From NCBI GenBank assembly GCA_023213315.1, contig JAKCPI010024979.1, positions 1 to 64,000 of the forward strand: a DNA stretch of 64,000 nt, written 5' to 3'. Below the pieces are notes generated by a model, which ran no database searches, was not told the DNA's origin, and saw only the letters and a program-made list of their open reading frames with translations. A program made the position numbers and the translations under genes. Below are positions 1 to 11,767 of this stretch, piece after piece (position 1 is the stretch's first letter; every line of letters begins with the position of its first letter). The stretch comes from Euborellia annulipes. Lineage: Eukaryota; Arthropoda; Insecta; Dermaptera; Anisolabididae.

Positions 1-2231
1 GGACTCATAGTTTTAAATAAGGCTCTTTGCTCTAATGTGATTTTCTAGTCCCTCTCCCCCCCATGTCACAGTTAGTCACATACAAACAAACCCTCCTACA
101 AATATTATGTCACACATAGAACTACCCCCTCCCCCGAATAAAATTTCTTATACAAAATTCTTCATTTCATTTTACTTTTTTTTTTTTAGTAAATTTTCCC
201 TCGTGGCTCAAAAAGTCATTTCATTTTTTCCCTAATGTGAAAATCTTTTTTTTAATTTTATAAATTTAAATTTGAATTGTTGTCACACTTAAAGAAACTC
301 CCGGCCCCTATTGTCACAATTAGTAACGTTTTGTCCAGACCCCTCCTCCTCCCCCCCTCTAATATGTGGACGACCCCTTACTGGCACGTTTCAGAGGTAT
401 GGAATACCCGAGGTCCGGAAGTCCTCAGGAAAATTTTTTAAAATTTTATATATCTAGAAGCATTTTTAGACGTTTCAGCATTTCGTTAAATTCTTATTTT
501 TAACAAATTTCTAATCTCTACAACAGTGTGACGCTTAGAATTTGGTAATTGTACTCAAAAATGATAGGTAGCATGATTTTTTGACGAAGGTTAAAAAACA
601 CTGACAAGTGCCTCAAACCATAGGGAGATTAAATGGATGTAGTGTAAGATGTAAGGAAAGTAATCATAAAAGATATTTAGAAAATAATATTTAAAATTAA
701 CGATAGCTGACTTAAAAAAAAAAAAAAAAAAAAAAAAAAACCCTATTTATTGATTAATAATTAACAATTTTTATTCTACAGTATTATATTCAAATCACTT
801 TTTATCTAAAAATCAATTAACTGTCTCTTATATAAATAATTGGATTTATATTCTATTCATTCTGAAACTAAATCACTTTTCAATTTAATTAAATGATAAA
901 TAAATGTCATTTACCTTTTTCCCCTCTCTCTTTTCCGGTTGACCCTCATATTGAATCATCATTCAACCCAGAATAGATTCTCCTTTGTTTTTTATTTAAA
1001 AATAAAAAAAAGGTATTTTCTCTTATCTAATTAGCGAGTGGGCCAGGCACAGGGTCTGTGGAAGAAGGAGATTAAAAATTATTTTTTTTATTCTTTCATT
1101 AAATAACAGCCAAATTTATTATATATTTTCTATATTTAAATATATTCCATTAGGGCTGCGCAAAATAATCGATTATTGAGCGAAAAAATCGATTATTTTT
1201 AGGGAAAATGCGTTTGAAAAGATCGGATGAGACGCGTATCTTTTTCATATTATTTTTCATAATCAAACACTCCTAGCATCCATAGTATAGATTATTCACA
1301 TAAAACTCGTATTACAACGGTATTAAAATATGATAATGGTTAAGAAATGGTCTCGAGAATCATAGGTATCACTGTTCTTCATAGGCGTAGCCAGAAATTT
1401 TCGATGGGGGGGGGGGGGGGTTCAGGATGATTTCTCCTCCTCCCCCCCCTACTAATAGGGCAGTATAAGGCGTCTAATGAAATATATAACTAGCCAATCC
1501 GCCCTCCTGGACCCGAGGGGGCGAGCTGGCTCGGGCCCGCCCTTTTTTAATTAAGTGCCACAATTTTTCATTCAACTCGTTTCAGGCAATAAAAAATGCA
1601 ACCCTCACATCTTTAATATCCCTATTATAGCGGAGTTTCTGCCTGTTTTATTTCTCTTGATCCGACTTTTATCTCAGATCTCTATAAGAAAAAAAAAATA
1701 AAAAATTTATTTATATAATAATTTTTATTATTTTTCATTTGAGGGATTTAATCAATTTTAGCAGGCTTTAATTTTTTAAAAAGCATTACAAAAATCAATT
1801 CTTTTCAATGGGAAAATTCTGAATTTTCTCGAATTTTTTGACTTTCCTTTAAAAAAATTATTTTATTTAATTTTTTTTTTTAACTAGAGAAAATTATTAT
1901 ATTTTTACTTTCTCTTACCCTATATATGAAAAATATATAGAGAGAAAGTATTGATTGTATTATAGAGCTTAAATATCTAGTCATGGCTTGGGTCCAATGG
2001 GGGGGGGGGGGGGGGTTTGAACCCCCAAATCCCCCCCCCCGTGGCTACGCCTATGCTGTTCTTTACCTCGGACGATAGACACGACAACCAATCACAACAA
2101 TTCAAATTCACATATCCAAAAAGTTTTGTTCTTTTTTTTACTTATTAGAAAAATAGAATGGGTAATTTGTAATTTTCATTTTAAAGAATCTAAGCCATAA
2201 TAAAATTATAATAATACAAATTTTTTCTTAG
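1..2231. other. Intron/upstream sequence of the SLC27A gene with repeats
   Basis: I recognise no coding exon here. The first visible SLC27A exon begins at 2232 in mid-protein, so this is probably intron. It holds A/T homopolymers (719-740), C-rich runs near 50-130 and 340-360, and one MITE at 1380-2055 that is listed separately. Confidence 0.6.
1380..2055. mobile_element. hAT-like MITE with 8-bp TSD CTGTTCTT
   Basis: The ends are inverted repeats (CATAGGCGTAGCCAG at the left, GGCTACGCCTATG at the right). The flanks are identical 8-bp direct repeats, CTGTTCTT at 1372-1379 and 2056-2063, the duplication size typical of hAT transposons. The GC-rich ends carry G/C homopolymers, and the AT-rich middle contains the R1-type hairpin (about 1904-1951). 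There is no transposase, so it is non-autonomous. Confidence 0.85.
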
Positions 2232-5200
2232 ATCGGACAATACATCGGAGAAATATGCAGATATCTGTTGGCGGGAGCGCCTTGCGATGAGGAACGTAAA
2301 CATCGAATCCGGCTCGTCTACGGAAATGGCATGCGTCCTCAAATTTGGAGTCAATTTGTTAAACGTTTTGGAGTCAAACAAGTTGGCGAATTCTACGGTG
2401 CCACCGAAGGAAATTCCAATTTGGGTAAAAGCACATTTATAAATTTTAAAAGTCTATAAACGAGATGTTTTTAGATCCCTGATAAAATATTATTCAAAAT
2501 TAATTTGTTTAAATAAATGAAACAAAAGATATGTTCATTTTTAAAGCTGTAAAAATCTAATACCCAAGTTTCGAAATTAGTTACAAATGTTGGCTTCAGA
2601 GCAGTCTTTATATGAACTCCGAATTGGGATTTCAGTGTAGACCGTCATTTTTTAGCGACATTGGTTTCTAACAGCAACATCTGTATCAGATTTTTATACC
2701 TTTAAAAATAAACACACTTTTTGTTTCATTATCCTATCGATTTTTTCGTGTTATATAATTTTAAAATTAGGGAGTCCTATGATAGATACCGTATTATAAT
2801 TGTTGGTTTATTAATGAAAGAGGTTCTAAAAAAAAGCCTTCTTTAATAAAATCTAAAATGATATGATGATTGAACCGAGAAAGGCGTGAATCTAGTCTGG
2901 AATTTAATTTCGGGTTTCCAAGACACGTTTATTCTTTATTATTATTAAAATTATATTTATATTTGAAGAGATAGATGAATTAAAAATTCGGGTGGGGGGT
3001 TACAAAAAAACTTTGAACGCCTTGATAGATATTTATTCATGAATAAATCATGTTGATATTTAAGGAAATTGAAGAATTCAAAATTTCCCCAATATGGTGA
3101 TTTGAGGACCTTATGGGCCGAATTTCAAAAACCCCGAAACCATGATTTTAGAGATTCATCTAAGGAAGATTTTAATTAAGAAAGCACATTGAAATCTCAT
3201 TTCATTCAAAAGTTATTAAAGAAATAGTAAAATCCTATGAAAAATTAAATTTCCCCAAAATGGCCTTTAGGGGCCGAATTTCAAAAAACCCCGAAATAAG
3301 TTTTTATAGATTCTTTTACGGATGATTTTAGCCCAGTCAGCAATTTGTTATCTATTATCGTTTAAAAAATATTAAAGGGAATATAAAATTCAAATAATAT
3401 ATTAATTTTTTTCCCAAATTAGCGATTTGGGGTACTTAGGGGCTGAATTTCAAAAAACCCTGAAACAACGATTTTAGATTTTCATCTAAGGAAGGAAAGA
3501 AAATTGTTGAAAATTGGGCGAAAACATCATCTAGGAATAGAAAAGGCCCTAAGAGCCAGACAGAAATTCGTATATGTTCACTAGAGAATACATAATCTAA
3601 CAAGATGGCAATTATATATACATAAACAGAGTCAACTACTCACTCCTGAAAAATATTGACTGAAGATAGCTTAATAAATTTTAATTTTAAACTGATAACC
3701 GTTGGCTCTAGTTATGCTTTAAAAGGAGAATTAAATTCATGTATGATACACAAAGTTTTTTGTTTCAATGTTCCCATTCAGTATGTAATTCACTTCCGAT
3801 GTATACACATATGGTGTCGAAATACGTATAAAGTGTTAATGTTAAATAAATAAAATAAAAACAAACAAAAAACCTTGTGTATCATACATGAATTTAATTC
3901 TCCTATTATTAAATCTTGTCCGAAACGTTTCCTATTTCTAAGTAATTAAAAAATTGTTTAATAAATATTTTAATTTATGAATTCTAGTTAATATCGACGG
4001 CAAAGAAGGAGCTGTAGGGTTTGTGCCTCGAATGGCAGTCAAATTCTACCCAGTCAGTCTAATTCGAATTGATGAATCCACTGAGGAGCCAATCAGAGGA
4101 CCTGATGGTCTCTGCGTCCGGTGTCAACCAGGTAATTAATTAATTCAATAAATTCTTTAAAATTATATATTTACAAAAAACATATTTAATAGACAATTAA
4201 CTTTTTAAGGTGAGCCTGGTATTTTTGTTGGTAAAATCAACCCGAAGAAAGCGGTTAATTCGTTCGAAGGATATGCCGATAAAAAAGCAAATGAGAAGAA
4301 AATCATTCAAAACGTTTTCTCAAGAGGAGATTGTGCATTTAATTCGGGTAAATTTTATTTTGTTATCAAAATGTTATTTAATTCTTATCTACGATTATTT
4401 CATTATAATTACCTTATTTTCTGCTTGCGAATCAAGCGCTCCCCAATTTTTTCCTTGTAGCTTATAAGTATGTATAGTTTTTCATTAAGAGAGACACATT
4501 TTGTGTAAAATGCGGTTCCAACAAAAAGACAACCAGAATTTGTTCCTGGGAAATGAGAAGGGTCAACTCCCCTCCTCCCCTCTGATTTGAAGGGTCGGAC
4601 ACAGTTAGTGCTAACCCACAAATATATAGTTCTGTCTGATATTTCAATTTAAAACTTTGAAAACAAACAAAACACTAATAGGAAGTTTTTTTTGCTACTG
4701 TCTGAGCACTATAATGGCAATATCAGGATGAGAAACAAATTAAACTACTAATACAGACCTTTGCTCAATTGCCTCTTCAATTTTTACTGACATAAAATTT
4801 AGGTGAATCGATTAGCTTCGCTAGCACGATTTAACACTCATAGAATTATTTCTGGGCGTCATGTTAGAGATTTAATCCATCCAGCAATATCACATAGACT
4901 TAAGAGACCAACATTGCAGACATTTGACCTAAATTATATTAAAGTTATAGGTAAATTGGGTTCATCAGATTCATTCCTTTCAGCGCCTATATAGAAAACT
5001 TGAATGTTGTCGCTTCCTACCATTTATGGTATTAACTGTATTTAACACCAAAATAAAAATGATTTTATATTTTTATTTTATTTTAAAATCAAAATGCTTT
5101 TAATGTATTTTTTTTTGGCACTTCCATTTGCTCATTTAGTTTATTTTAAGAATAACATTAAGCTTGCTTGTCTTTGGAAATGGGGAACATATTAAATATA

Positions 5201-7378
5201 TGTTAAAATGTTAATATTATAAAATGTTATTTATATTTACAGGAGATCTTCTAGTCATGGATGAGTTTGGATACTATTACTTCCGAGATCGAAGAGGAGA
5301 TACCTTCAGGTAAAGATTATTTGAATTAGTTGAATTTGGTTATTTACATAGAAAAATAAATAGAAATTATATATAAAAACATCCTCTCCGACTGAGGGGT
5401 TAAAACTAGGGGTGTGGGTTCGGATCTTAACCAGTCCGATGAAAATTTATTTAATACTAATTGGTTTTTACCAAAATACCAAAATAAACTTGCCTGGATC
5501 AATGTATTGTTAAGAATATATACACAATTTAGAATTTAAAGTTTATATGGACTCAGATATCGAAAAGATTTAAAATATATATATACTGTAATAATACAAC
5601 CAGTATATAAATATTTTAAATACCTGTACTATCAAGTATTTTTAGTATTCCTCGTTTAATTTATACCTTTCTTTTGTTTTTAGATGGCGAGGCGAGAACG
5701 TTTCAACTTCAGAGGTTGAAGCTGTTATCAGTAATGTAATCAACCTTAAAGATTCCGTAGTCTATGGAGTCGAGGTGAGTTAGTTGATAAAAAGCTCAAA
5801 TTCTTATTTTATTTTTTTTTCCTAAATGAATAAAGTTGGAATATATTTTTTTAGATTCCAAACATAGAGGGTAGAGCTGGAATGGTAGCAATCGTTGATC
5901 CTCAGAACACTCTCAATCTGACAACTTTGGCCGAAGGAGTCCGGGCAGAGTTGCCGTCCTATTCCCGGCCGCTTTTTGTACGAGTCATGTCGGAATTGCC
6001 AATGACAAGTATGTTTCAAATCTTAACATCTTTAATAATTGTTGAAGAACTGTGACTGTAGGCTTAATGGTAATGGAGTCAGAGAAAAAACAAGACATTT
6101 GTAATCAATTTTTTTTTTTTTTTTTATTTAGATTTCTTTACGTTTTGCACATACTAATGTGTCGCTGTTTTTTAAAAAATAGTCACACATTTGATTATTG
6201 CCAGTCGGCTCTGAAGATGGCCTAGTCCTCAGGCCGAAACGTCAGCTGTGAAGACGAAAATCTAAATCATACATCTTGTTATTTATCTGACTCCATCACC
6301 ATCTTTAATAACTTTACCCCTAAGCCGACATTTAGGTCAGATTTGCGACCATCCTCAAATTAATGTATTTAAATTTTGTATTTTTAATCATTTAAGGATT
6401 TAAATATTTGTTGTAAAAATAATATCAATTTGTTTTATATAAATTTTTCATGAATAACTAATGTCAATCTAGCTTTGACTCGCATAGACTATGGTCCTTA
6501 TTAAATGGCAATAAATATTTTACACAATTATGCCATTCGACTTTTGAGGAGTTTTATTGACACACTTTAGGTTGCTATATATTATATTTTTTTATATACT
6601 TGTAATATATTTTTATTATAATTTGTCAACGTTTTTTGTATTCATTTGAAGTTGTGCATATTTGATTTATGAAAACAAAATTCTTTCTAACTGTATTCTC
6701 ACTGTTCCTTTCTGTTATTTATTATAGTCCTGAGGATGGTCGCAAATCTGACCGAAACATCGGCTTGAAGTGCCTAAAACAATAGGTATTTTTTTTGTTT
6801 TGGAGAAGGCTTTGGGGGGCCTGGCCCTGAATACGCCACTGGTTGGCTGCCTTGACTTAATAAAAAATTGTGTAACTTGACATTTCTATTTCAATAAGTG
6901 GCTGTAGATATTGTATTGGGTTGCGAAGATGCAGCCAAAGAGGTTTTGAACCAATGAAAATACCAATTCTATCCAATAAGAGACGTTTCGGCGAAAATTT
7001 TATTTTACCATCTTCAGTCGTTCAGGAATTTTCATGTTTATATTTAATATGAACATGTGTCATTTGGCCAAGTCGGTTTTTAAAAATTCAATTTTGAGTT
7101 TGGTATAATGTTAGTCATTATATATATATATTTGTAATTTTTACTGAGCTTTACAATCTAAGTTTTTCTTGAAAACGATCAACTATTTCAAATCATATTA
7201 ATTATATTTTTTTTTTATTTTAGGTACCTTTAAAATGAAGAAATTGGATCTTCAAGAGGAAGGTTTTAATATTAATAAAGTTAAAGATCCTTTATATTAT
7301 TTAAATTCACGAGGAATTTATGAACCGTTGACGAAAGAAAGCTACGAGAATATAATCAGCGGAAAAATAAGACTTTAA
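2232..7378 (+). CDS. SLC27A4-like: Long-chain fatty acid transport protein / very-long-chain acyl-CoA synthetase, 3' part
   Basis: SLC27/FATP proteins are membrane-associated enzymes that activate long and very-long-chain fatty acids to acyl-CoA and so promote uptake. Seven exons read in one frame: 2232-2424, 3988-4131, 4210-4347, 5243-5309, 5684-5774, 5855-6008 and 7224-7378 (stop TAA 7376-7378). All introns are GT/AG and phases match across each junction. The visible C-terminal 313 residues contain family landmarks: [12 protein letters not shown] (AMP-binding region), [25 protein letters not shown], the [17 protein letters not shown] block and [16 protein letters not shown]. The match to FATP4/FATP1 as I remember them is end to end. 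About half of a roughly 640-residue protein is missing before the window. Polyadenylation-like AATAAA is near 7692. FATP4 versus FATP1 cannot be decided by eye. Confidence 0.93.
3072..3510. repeat. Diverged tandem repeat, about 165-bp period, three units
   Basis: Three successive blocks near 3080, 3245 and 3410 share a core reading roughly TTTCCCCAAAATGG, then GGGGCCGAATTTCAAAAA and CCCCGAAA, followed by a GATTTTAGA/ATCTAAGGA segment. The units are diverged from each other. They lie in the first visible SLC27A intron and have no coding content. Confidence 0.7.
3725..3904. mobile_element. Short foldback/MITE with about 40-bp arms
   Basis: The left arm (3725-3765) begins GGAGAATTAAATTCATGTAT and the right arm (3863-3904) is its near-perfect reverse complement ending ATACATGAATTTAATTCTCC. 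The spacer is AT-rich. It lies in an SLC27A intron. No target duplication is obvious, so the class is open. Confidence 0.7.
6206..6248 (+). other. Hammerhead-ribozyme-like motif, copy 1
   Basis: CTGAAGA (6211-6217) fits the hammerhead CUGANGA core. GGCC and GGCC flank a 9-nt loop as stem II, then GAAAC and the NUH-type site GTC (6241-6243). The sequence before the core, CGGCT, pairs with AGCTG after the site as stem I. Stem III is only the palindromic ACGT, which in known cases needs dimers. This is a structural reading by eye only. Confidence 0.45.
6317..6352 (-). other. Hammerhead-like motif, degenerate
   Basis: On the minus strand this reads TGAGGATGGTC, an 8-nt loop, GACC, then TAAATGTC. 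It is nearly the same as the copy at 6730 but has TAAA where the core needs GAAA, so it is probably inactive. Together with 6730-6766 it forms an inverted pair about 0.4 kb apart in the last SLC27A intron. Confidence 0.4.
6726..6766 (+). other. Hammerhead-like motif, copy 2
   Basis: CTGAGGA (6730-6736) fits CUGANGA. GGTC/GACC forms stem II around an 8-nt loop, followed by GAAAC and ATC. AGTC before the core can pair with GGCT after the site (one wobble). Confidence 0.4.
6981..7017 (-). other. Hammerhead-like motif, copy 3
   Basis: On the minus strand: GACTGAAGATGGT, a long AT-rich loop, GCCGAAACGTCTC. The core CTGAAGA and GAAACGTC are intact, but stem II is short (GGT/GCC) with a large loop. 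Confidence 0.35.
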
Positions 7379-7740
7379 ATCTCACTCGTTCACGTTCACT
7401 CCCTCATTGCCTTACCTTTTATTTGTAAATATATGAACAATTATTATTATTATAATTTGTTTTTGAATGAGATGTTCTTCCTGGTGAAAGATAAATATTT
7501 TTTTATATTCCGAATAACTAAACGAAGACATCAATTTTTATTATTAAAAAAAAAATACAAATAAAAAAAAGGCTAGTCTTTGAATTTTGTAAATAGAATC
7601 TTTCATCTAAATACGTATTTTTTATAATGATTTTTTAAGACATTGTTAAGCAATCTTGCCTTTGTATTTAAATGAAATAATAAATTGTTTAATAAAAAAA
7701 TGAATAGTATTTAATGATATTAAAACTTATAATTAGTTTT

Positions 7741-8040
7741 TTTTCTCATTCACACTCACACACACACATGCACACAGTCTTTTCGGCAACTTAGGTATAA
7801 GACTTTAAACCAGCGGTTCTCAACCTTTTTTGATGTGCGGCCCACTTTTTACTTAAAAAAAACCGCTGAGGCCCAGTGTAAATGTAAATCTATATATTGG
7901 CTTATATAAATTTTATTTTTCCTTAGACGTCCGCGGGCCAGTTCCAATAAGCTCGCGACCCATCGGCTGGGAATTGTTGCTTTAAACGATAACCGTTATA
8001 GAATATAATATATTTGGGGTTTAGGCATTCTTATTTAAAT
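7741..8040 (-). mobile_element. SINE (family A) tail, interrupted by a MITE
   Basis: The sequence carries the CATTCACACTCACAC microsatellite, CAGTCTTTTCGGCAACTTAGG, GATAACCGTTAT and GGCATTCTTATTTAA blocks shared with the other family A copies in the window. The tRNA-like head is missing. A 169-bp MITE (7811-7979) sits inside it, so the SINE inserted first. Confidence 0.75.
7811..7979. mobile_element. hAT-like MITE with 8-bp TSD CTTTAAAC
   Basis: Begins CAGCGGTTCTCAACC and ends GGGAATTGTTG. Identical 8-bp repeats CTTTAAAC lie at 7803-7810 and 7980-7987. The internal text (TGTGCGGCCCACTTTTT, GCTGAGGCCCAGTGTA) is shared with 53759-53945. It is nested in a SINE. Confidence 0.9.
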
Positions 8041-8130
8041 TAAATAAATTATATAAGTTGAAAGGTAGGTTAATTAAATTTAAAAATTAATTAAGACGTC
8101 AGATCTTTAATATAATATAATATTTAATCT

Positions 8131-8172
8131 CTTGGCGATCGATTTCGCTTACAAAGCATCCTCAGGCCAGCT
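8131..8172 (-). other. Hammerhead-like motif, best-paired copy
   Basis: Minus strand: GGC, CTGAGGA, then GCTT-TGT-AAGC as stem II with a 3-nt loop, GAAA, the palindrome TCGA as stem III, site ATC, then GCCA pairing back to TGGC before the core. All invariant core positions are present. Confidence 0.45.
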
Positions 8173-8458
8173 GGAAGAATAATTATAATTAAAAAATTTG
8201 AATATAAATATGTTTATATAAATTATTTTTTTGTTGCTGGACAAATACATACATCAAAGAAACAGTTAGTGAGTATATTTCTTGTTCATGAGATTTTTTA
8301 ATCCTTTTAGGAAATTTGATTTCCAGGAATTTTGGTGTTACCTTATGATGTCGAGCAGCAAATAAGAAGTTAATATGTTGTTTATTTTTGTGTTTTTTAT
8401 TCAAATTATATTTGAGTTGAAGAATTTTTTTTACCGGATATTTCCAGTGATTCTATAT

Positions 8459-8563
8459 GTTGAATAGGCCTATATTCTTCTATTTCTGACGTGTACTTGA
8501 TGAAAGGTACTTCATCATACCTTTCATCATGTACACGTCAGAAATAGAAGAATATATTCAACA
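8459..8563. repeat. Long hairpin, about 45-bp arms
   Basis: TATTCTTCTATTTCTGACGT followed by GTAC and TGATGAAAGGTA is mirrored by TACCTTTCATCA, GTAC and ACGTCAGAAATAGAAGAATA. The central loop is short. No target duplication was identified. Confidence 0.75.
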
Positions 8564-8652
8564 TAAATTATATAAGCTTTATTCACAATCTAATTTTGCT
8601 ACAGCATTATACAATAAGTATTGATAAGAGTAGGATGTAGTGATGTAGTAGG

Positions 8653-8791
8653 CATGGGCGTAACTAGGGGGTGCCGGGAGGGGGGGCCTGCCCCCTCCCC
8701 CCAGAAAGCTTCTTGCCGCTTTCCAGGTCCACCGGAGGATAGCTGGTCCCATGCCCTCCCCCCCCCCCCAGCGAGGATAGTTACGCCCATG
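8653..8791. mobile_element. MITE of the CATGGGCGTAACTAG family
   Basis: The ends CATGGGCGTAACTAG and TAGTTACGCCCATG are inverted repeats and the core is rich in G and C runs. The 8-bp flanks are not convincingly duplicated, so this may be an old copy. Relatives are at 35489, 42814 and 44999. Confidence 0.7.
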
Positions 8792-8861
8792 GTGGTCTTC
8801 AAACAATTTTGAAAGCAAAATGAGAACAGCATCAAAAAAATAATTGATTTTTGAATTTTAA

Positions 8862-8957
8862 GAGAAAGTAAAAAATCTGGTGTGACTGGCGCACAGCACC
8901 CTTCTTACCCTTCGGTAAGAGAAAGTTGTGCACCGTGCTGGTCACACCAGATTTTTT
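8862..8957. repeat. R1 terminal hairpin fragment
   Basis: AATCTGGTGTGAC and its inverse GTCACACCAGATT enclose a second inverted pair based on CTTACC/GGTAAG. The same ends close longer R1 copies at 11768-12408, 36690-37492 and 63360-63810. Confidence 0.65.
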
Positions 8958-9391
8958 GTGTCGAGATATATTTAGTTTCCCATAGCACCTTAGATTCAAA
9001 TGTGCATGTTGACTGCTTGAAATAATTTATGGTTATTTTTCAAAATTTTAATCTCATATTTGGACATTTTATACACAATATAGAATCGTAAATAAATACA
9101 AAATTTCATAAGAAATGGAAAAAAAAATTTTAAATGCGTAAAAAGTTCCAAAGGGGACCCCCTTTTGAATCGAAATTAACATACAAATCCCTATAGGAAA
9201 TTAACATTGGCCAAATGCGAAGATAAGGTGGAAAGGAATTTTAAAAAGAGTAGAGACACGATAATGTTTGCAAGTGAGAGAGAGAGAGAGATATGTTTTC
9301 TCGGAAACAATTAAAGACAGAAATAAAATAAAAATAAATGGGAATTTAAATAATAATTGATTTTTTTTTTTTTTTTTTTTTTAAAAACATT

Positions 9392-9640
9392 CACACTTTT
9401 TTCTCATTCACACTCACACTCACACACACATTCACACAGTCTTTTCGGCAACTTAGGCCATTTAAGACTTTTGACGATAACCGTTGTAATTAATAAATCA
9501 ATTTGTGGTTCAGGCATTTCTATTTAAGCCATCTGGTATCCAAATGGCTTAAATAAAATCATCGGACTGCCTGGGTCCGAACCCGCGACGTTTGGTATAG
9601 GAGGTAGGCACGCTACCTACTACGCCAGACCCGGGGGCTA
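9392..9640 (-). mobile_element. tRNA-derived SINE (family A), full length
   Basis: The minus strand starts with a tRNA-like head: GTCTGGCGTAGTAGGTAGCG fits an A box and GGTTCGGACCC a B box. A body follows (AAGCCATTTGG type direct repeat, CAACGGTTATCGTC, CCTAAGTTGCCGAAAAGACTG) and then a GTGTGAATG microsatellite tail. It is not called as a functional tRNA because the acceptor stem does not close. Confidence 0.8.
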
Positions 9641-9675
9641 ATTGATTTTTAATCTAATAAAAAGAAAAAGATTTA

Positions 9676-10166
9676 AATTCGGTTACCATGGCAACCATTT
9701 CTCCTATCTTTCCTATGAAGAACAAGAGTAAAGTGGTCTTCAGAAGATTTCAACGGCAAAATGAGAATATACATTTTAAAGAGCATCTAAAACATAGTTG
9801 ATTTATGAATTTAAAAAAAAATCCTTGGAGGGAATTTTGAGAAAATCGAAAAAAAACTGAAAAAGTACATCAGTAAAGTACTAGTACTTTTTGGCCGATT
9901 TTGTTCAAAAGCTTATTTTGAGCGTCTGGGAGGTACCTAAGTTAAATATAAAATTTCAATCCGGTAGCTCAATTCCTTCATGCTAAAAATCGTTACACAC
10001 ATTCAGACACGCACACACACACAGACCAATTTGCGGGACCCACTTTTTTGGACTCAGGGGACCTCAAAACATGTATATCCATCAAAATCTCGACATCGAA
10101 TTTTTGACATAATCGCAATACTTTCTCTCTCTATATATTTCATATATAGGGTAAGAGAAAGTAAAA
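9676..10166 (-). mobile_element. R1 repeat copy
   Basis: On the minus strand it reads from the ACTTTCTCTTACC hairpin, through GTACTAGTACTTT and TCTTCTGAAGACCAC, to GGTTGCCATGGTAAC, the shared order of R1 copies. No coding sequence is seen. Confidence 0.75.
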
Positions 10167-11028
10167 TTAATATGTCAAAATAAATTTGGAAAATCGATTT
10201 TTAATCATTTTCAGAACGTTTTGAGACTAAAATTTCATTGTTTTTGCTTGAATATTTTATATACCAAGTTATTCAATCAATATCAAGGCCTAAATGTGTT
10301 TATTTAATTAAAAAACAATAAATTAGGATAATTAGAAAATGAAAGAGGCATTTAAAATTTGAAGATGTAAAAGGCAATTAATAAACCCTCATTTTATGTG
10401 GTCGTAGTTAAAAGTAAAAATGTCTATAGCTTTATAAGTGATTGAAAAGATCAGTTTTGCATTTTTCCACAAATCCAACGAAAAATAAGAAAGGTATAGC
10501 GACTTTTTGAAAAGCGAATGTGCGTGTGAATAAAAGCCTAGACAAGAGTGAAGCGAGGCTCCCTGGCTGCACTCTGGGCCCAGATCGAATTACAAAAAAC
10601 AAATTGATGCTCTCCCATCATTTGAAATCATTGCCAAATTGATTGATTTCATCTTTTTATGCTTTTATAAAATTTTATTCGAAACTTTTTTTTAACTTAG
10701 AATAAAAGACTGCATATTTATCTATAAAAAATTCAATCCTTTGAGAAGAAATAAAATTTCAAAATATTTTGTCTTCAATAAAGAGATGCTTATTTCTCAT
10801 AAATATATTAAATAATAAAATCCATCCCTTTATACCTTTAGTTCAGTGCTTGTAAACTTTTTGAGTCGCGGCCCCGTTGGAAACAAAATAAATATCTCAT
10901 GGCTCCCTCCTATTTTTTTTTTTTTTTTTTTTTTTTACATTCTCTTGCCTATGTGTGTTCAATTTTAAGCATGAGGAATTGAGCTAATAGGGTGAAATTT
11001 TATATTTAAGTTAGACACCCCCCTGAGG
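10151..11028. repeat. Direct duplication, copy A (about 0.88 kb)
   Basis: This segment matches 12384-13262 almost base for base, including the rare text around CAGAACGTTTTGAGAC, the GCCTAGACAAGA block, GAGGCTCCCTGGCTGCACTC and the GTCGCGGCCCCGTTGG block. Differences are scattered substitutions and homopolymer lengths. Copy A carries a later MITE at its right edge. Confidence 0.85.
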
Positions 11029-11320
11029 CATGGGCGTACCCAGGATCAAATCTAGGGGGGGCATGGTCAGATCATGGTCGTCCAGGGGGGGGGGCAGATC
11101 ATGGTCGTCTAGATTGTGACATAGCTATTTTTTATATAGAGGGGTAAAGCCTTCGAATTAAAGGCCTAAAAACCCTCGAGTCCTAACAAAAAGAATCATT
11201 CCCCGTCGCCAACCACCAATTTTGTTTCGTTTCATCACTTTATAAACATTTAATTTTTTTTTTTGTTGCTTCTAGGGGGAGGGCAGCTGCCCCCCCTGTC
11301 CCTCGCTGGGTACGCCCATG
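11029..11320. mobile_element. hAT-like MITE with 8-bp TSD CCCTGAGG
   Basis: The terminal inverted repeats are CATGGGCGTACCCAGG and CTGGGTACGCCCATG. Flanks CCCTGAGG lie at 11021-11028 and 11321-11328. A 296-bp sister is at 52923-53218, in inverse orientation. The sister duplicated block (copy B) lacks it, giving an empty-site comparison. Confidence 0.92.
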
Positions 11321-11767
11321 CCCTGAGGCTCTGTGTATTTTAAATATACGTATTATGAATATTTCTATTTTTCTACTTATTTAATTTAATTTTCAATGAA
11401 AATCTATTTTTATTCATATAAAAATTACAGTATTTATTTTTTATAAATTTTTACTATCTCTTATTTGAATATTAATTCTTGGAGCTAATGTTTTTGAGAT
11501 AGCATTTATATCGCTTTTTTCTAATCATTTTTTTTTATTTTATTGCTTTTTATTATTGGTTTAAAAATAGATTTTATAGTTGGAGATTGGAAAAAAAAAT
11601 CAGGCGGGAGAAAGCGGCTTGATGGCCAGTGGAGGTGGGGGAGGAAAGATTTCACCCCTCCCACTTGTGCAGGGACAAAACAAAGTGGAGAGATGCTGCC
11701 CTCTGGTGACCCCCGCCAAACTAACCAACGGAGAGAGGAGAAACGCGTTGTCCAGCAGTTCAAATGT

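Noticed and set aside
8579..8835. Overlapping ORFs on both strands rich in Gly and Pro
   Set aside because: They lie in the G/C runs of a MITE and show no codon-level pattern.
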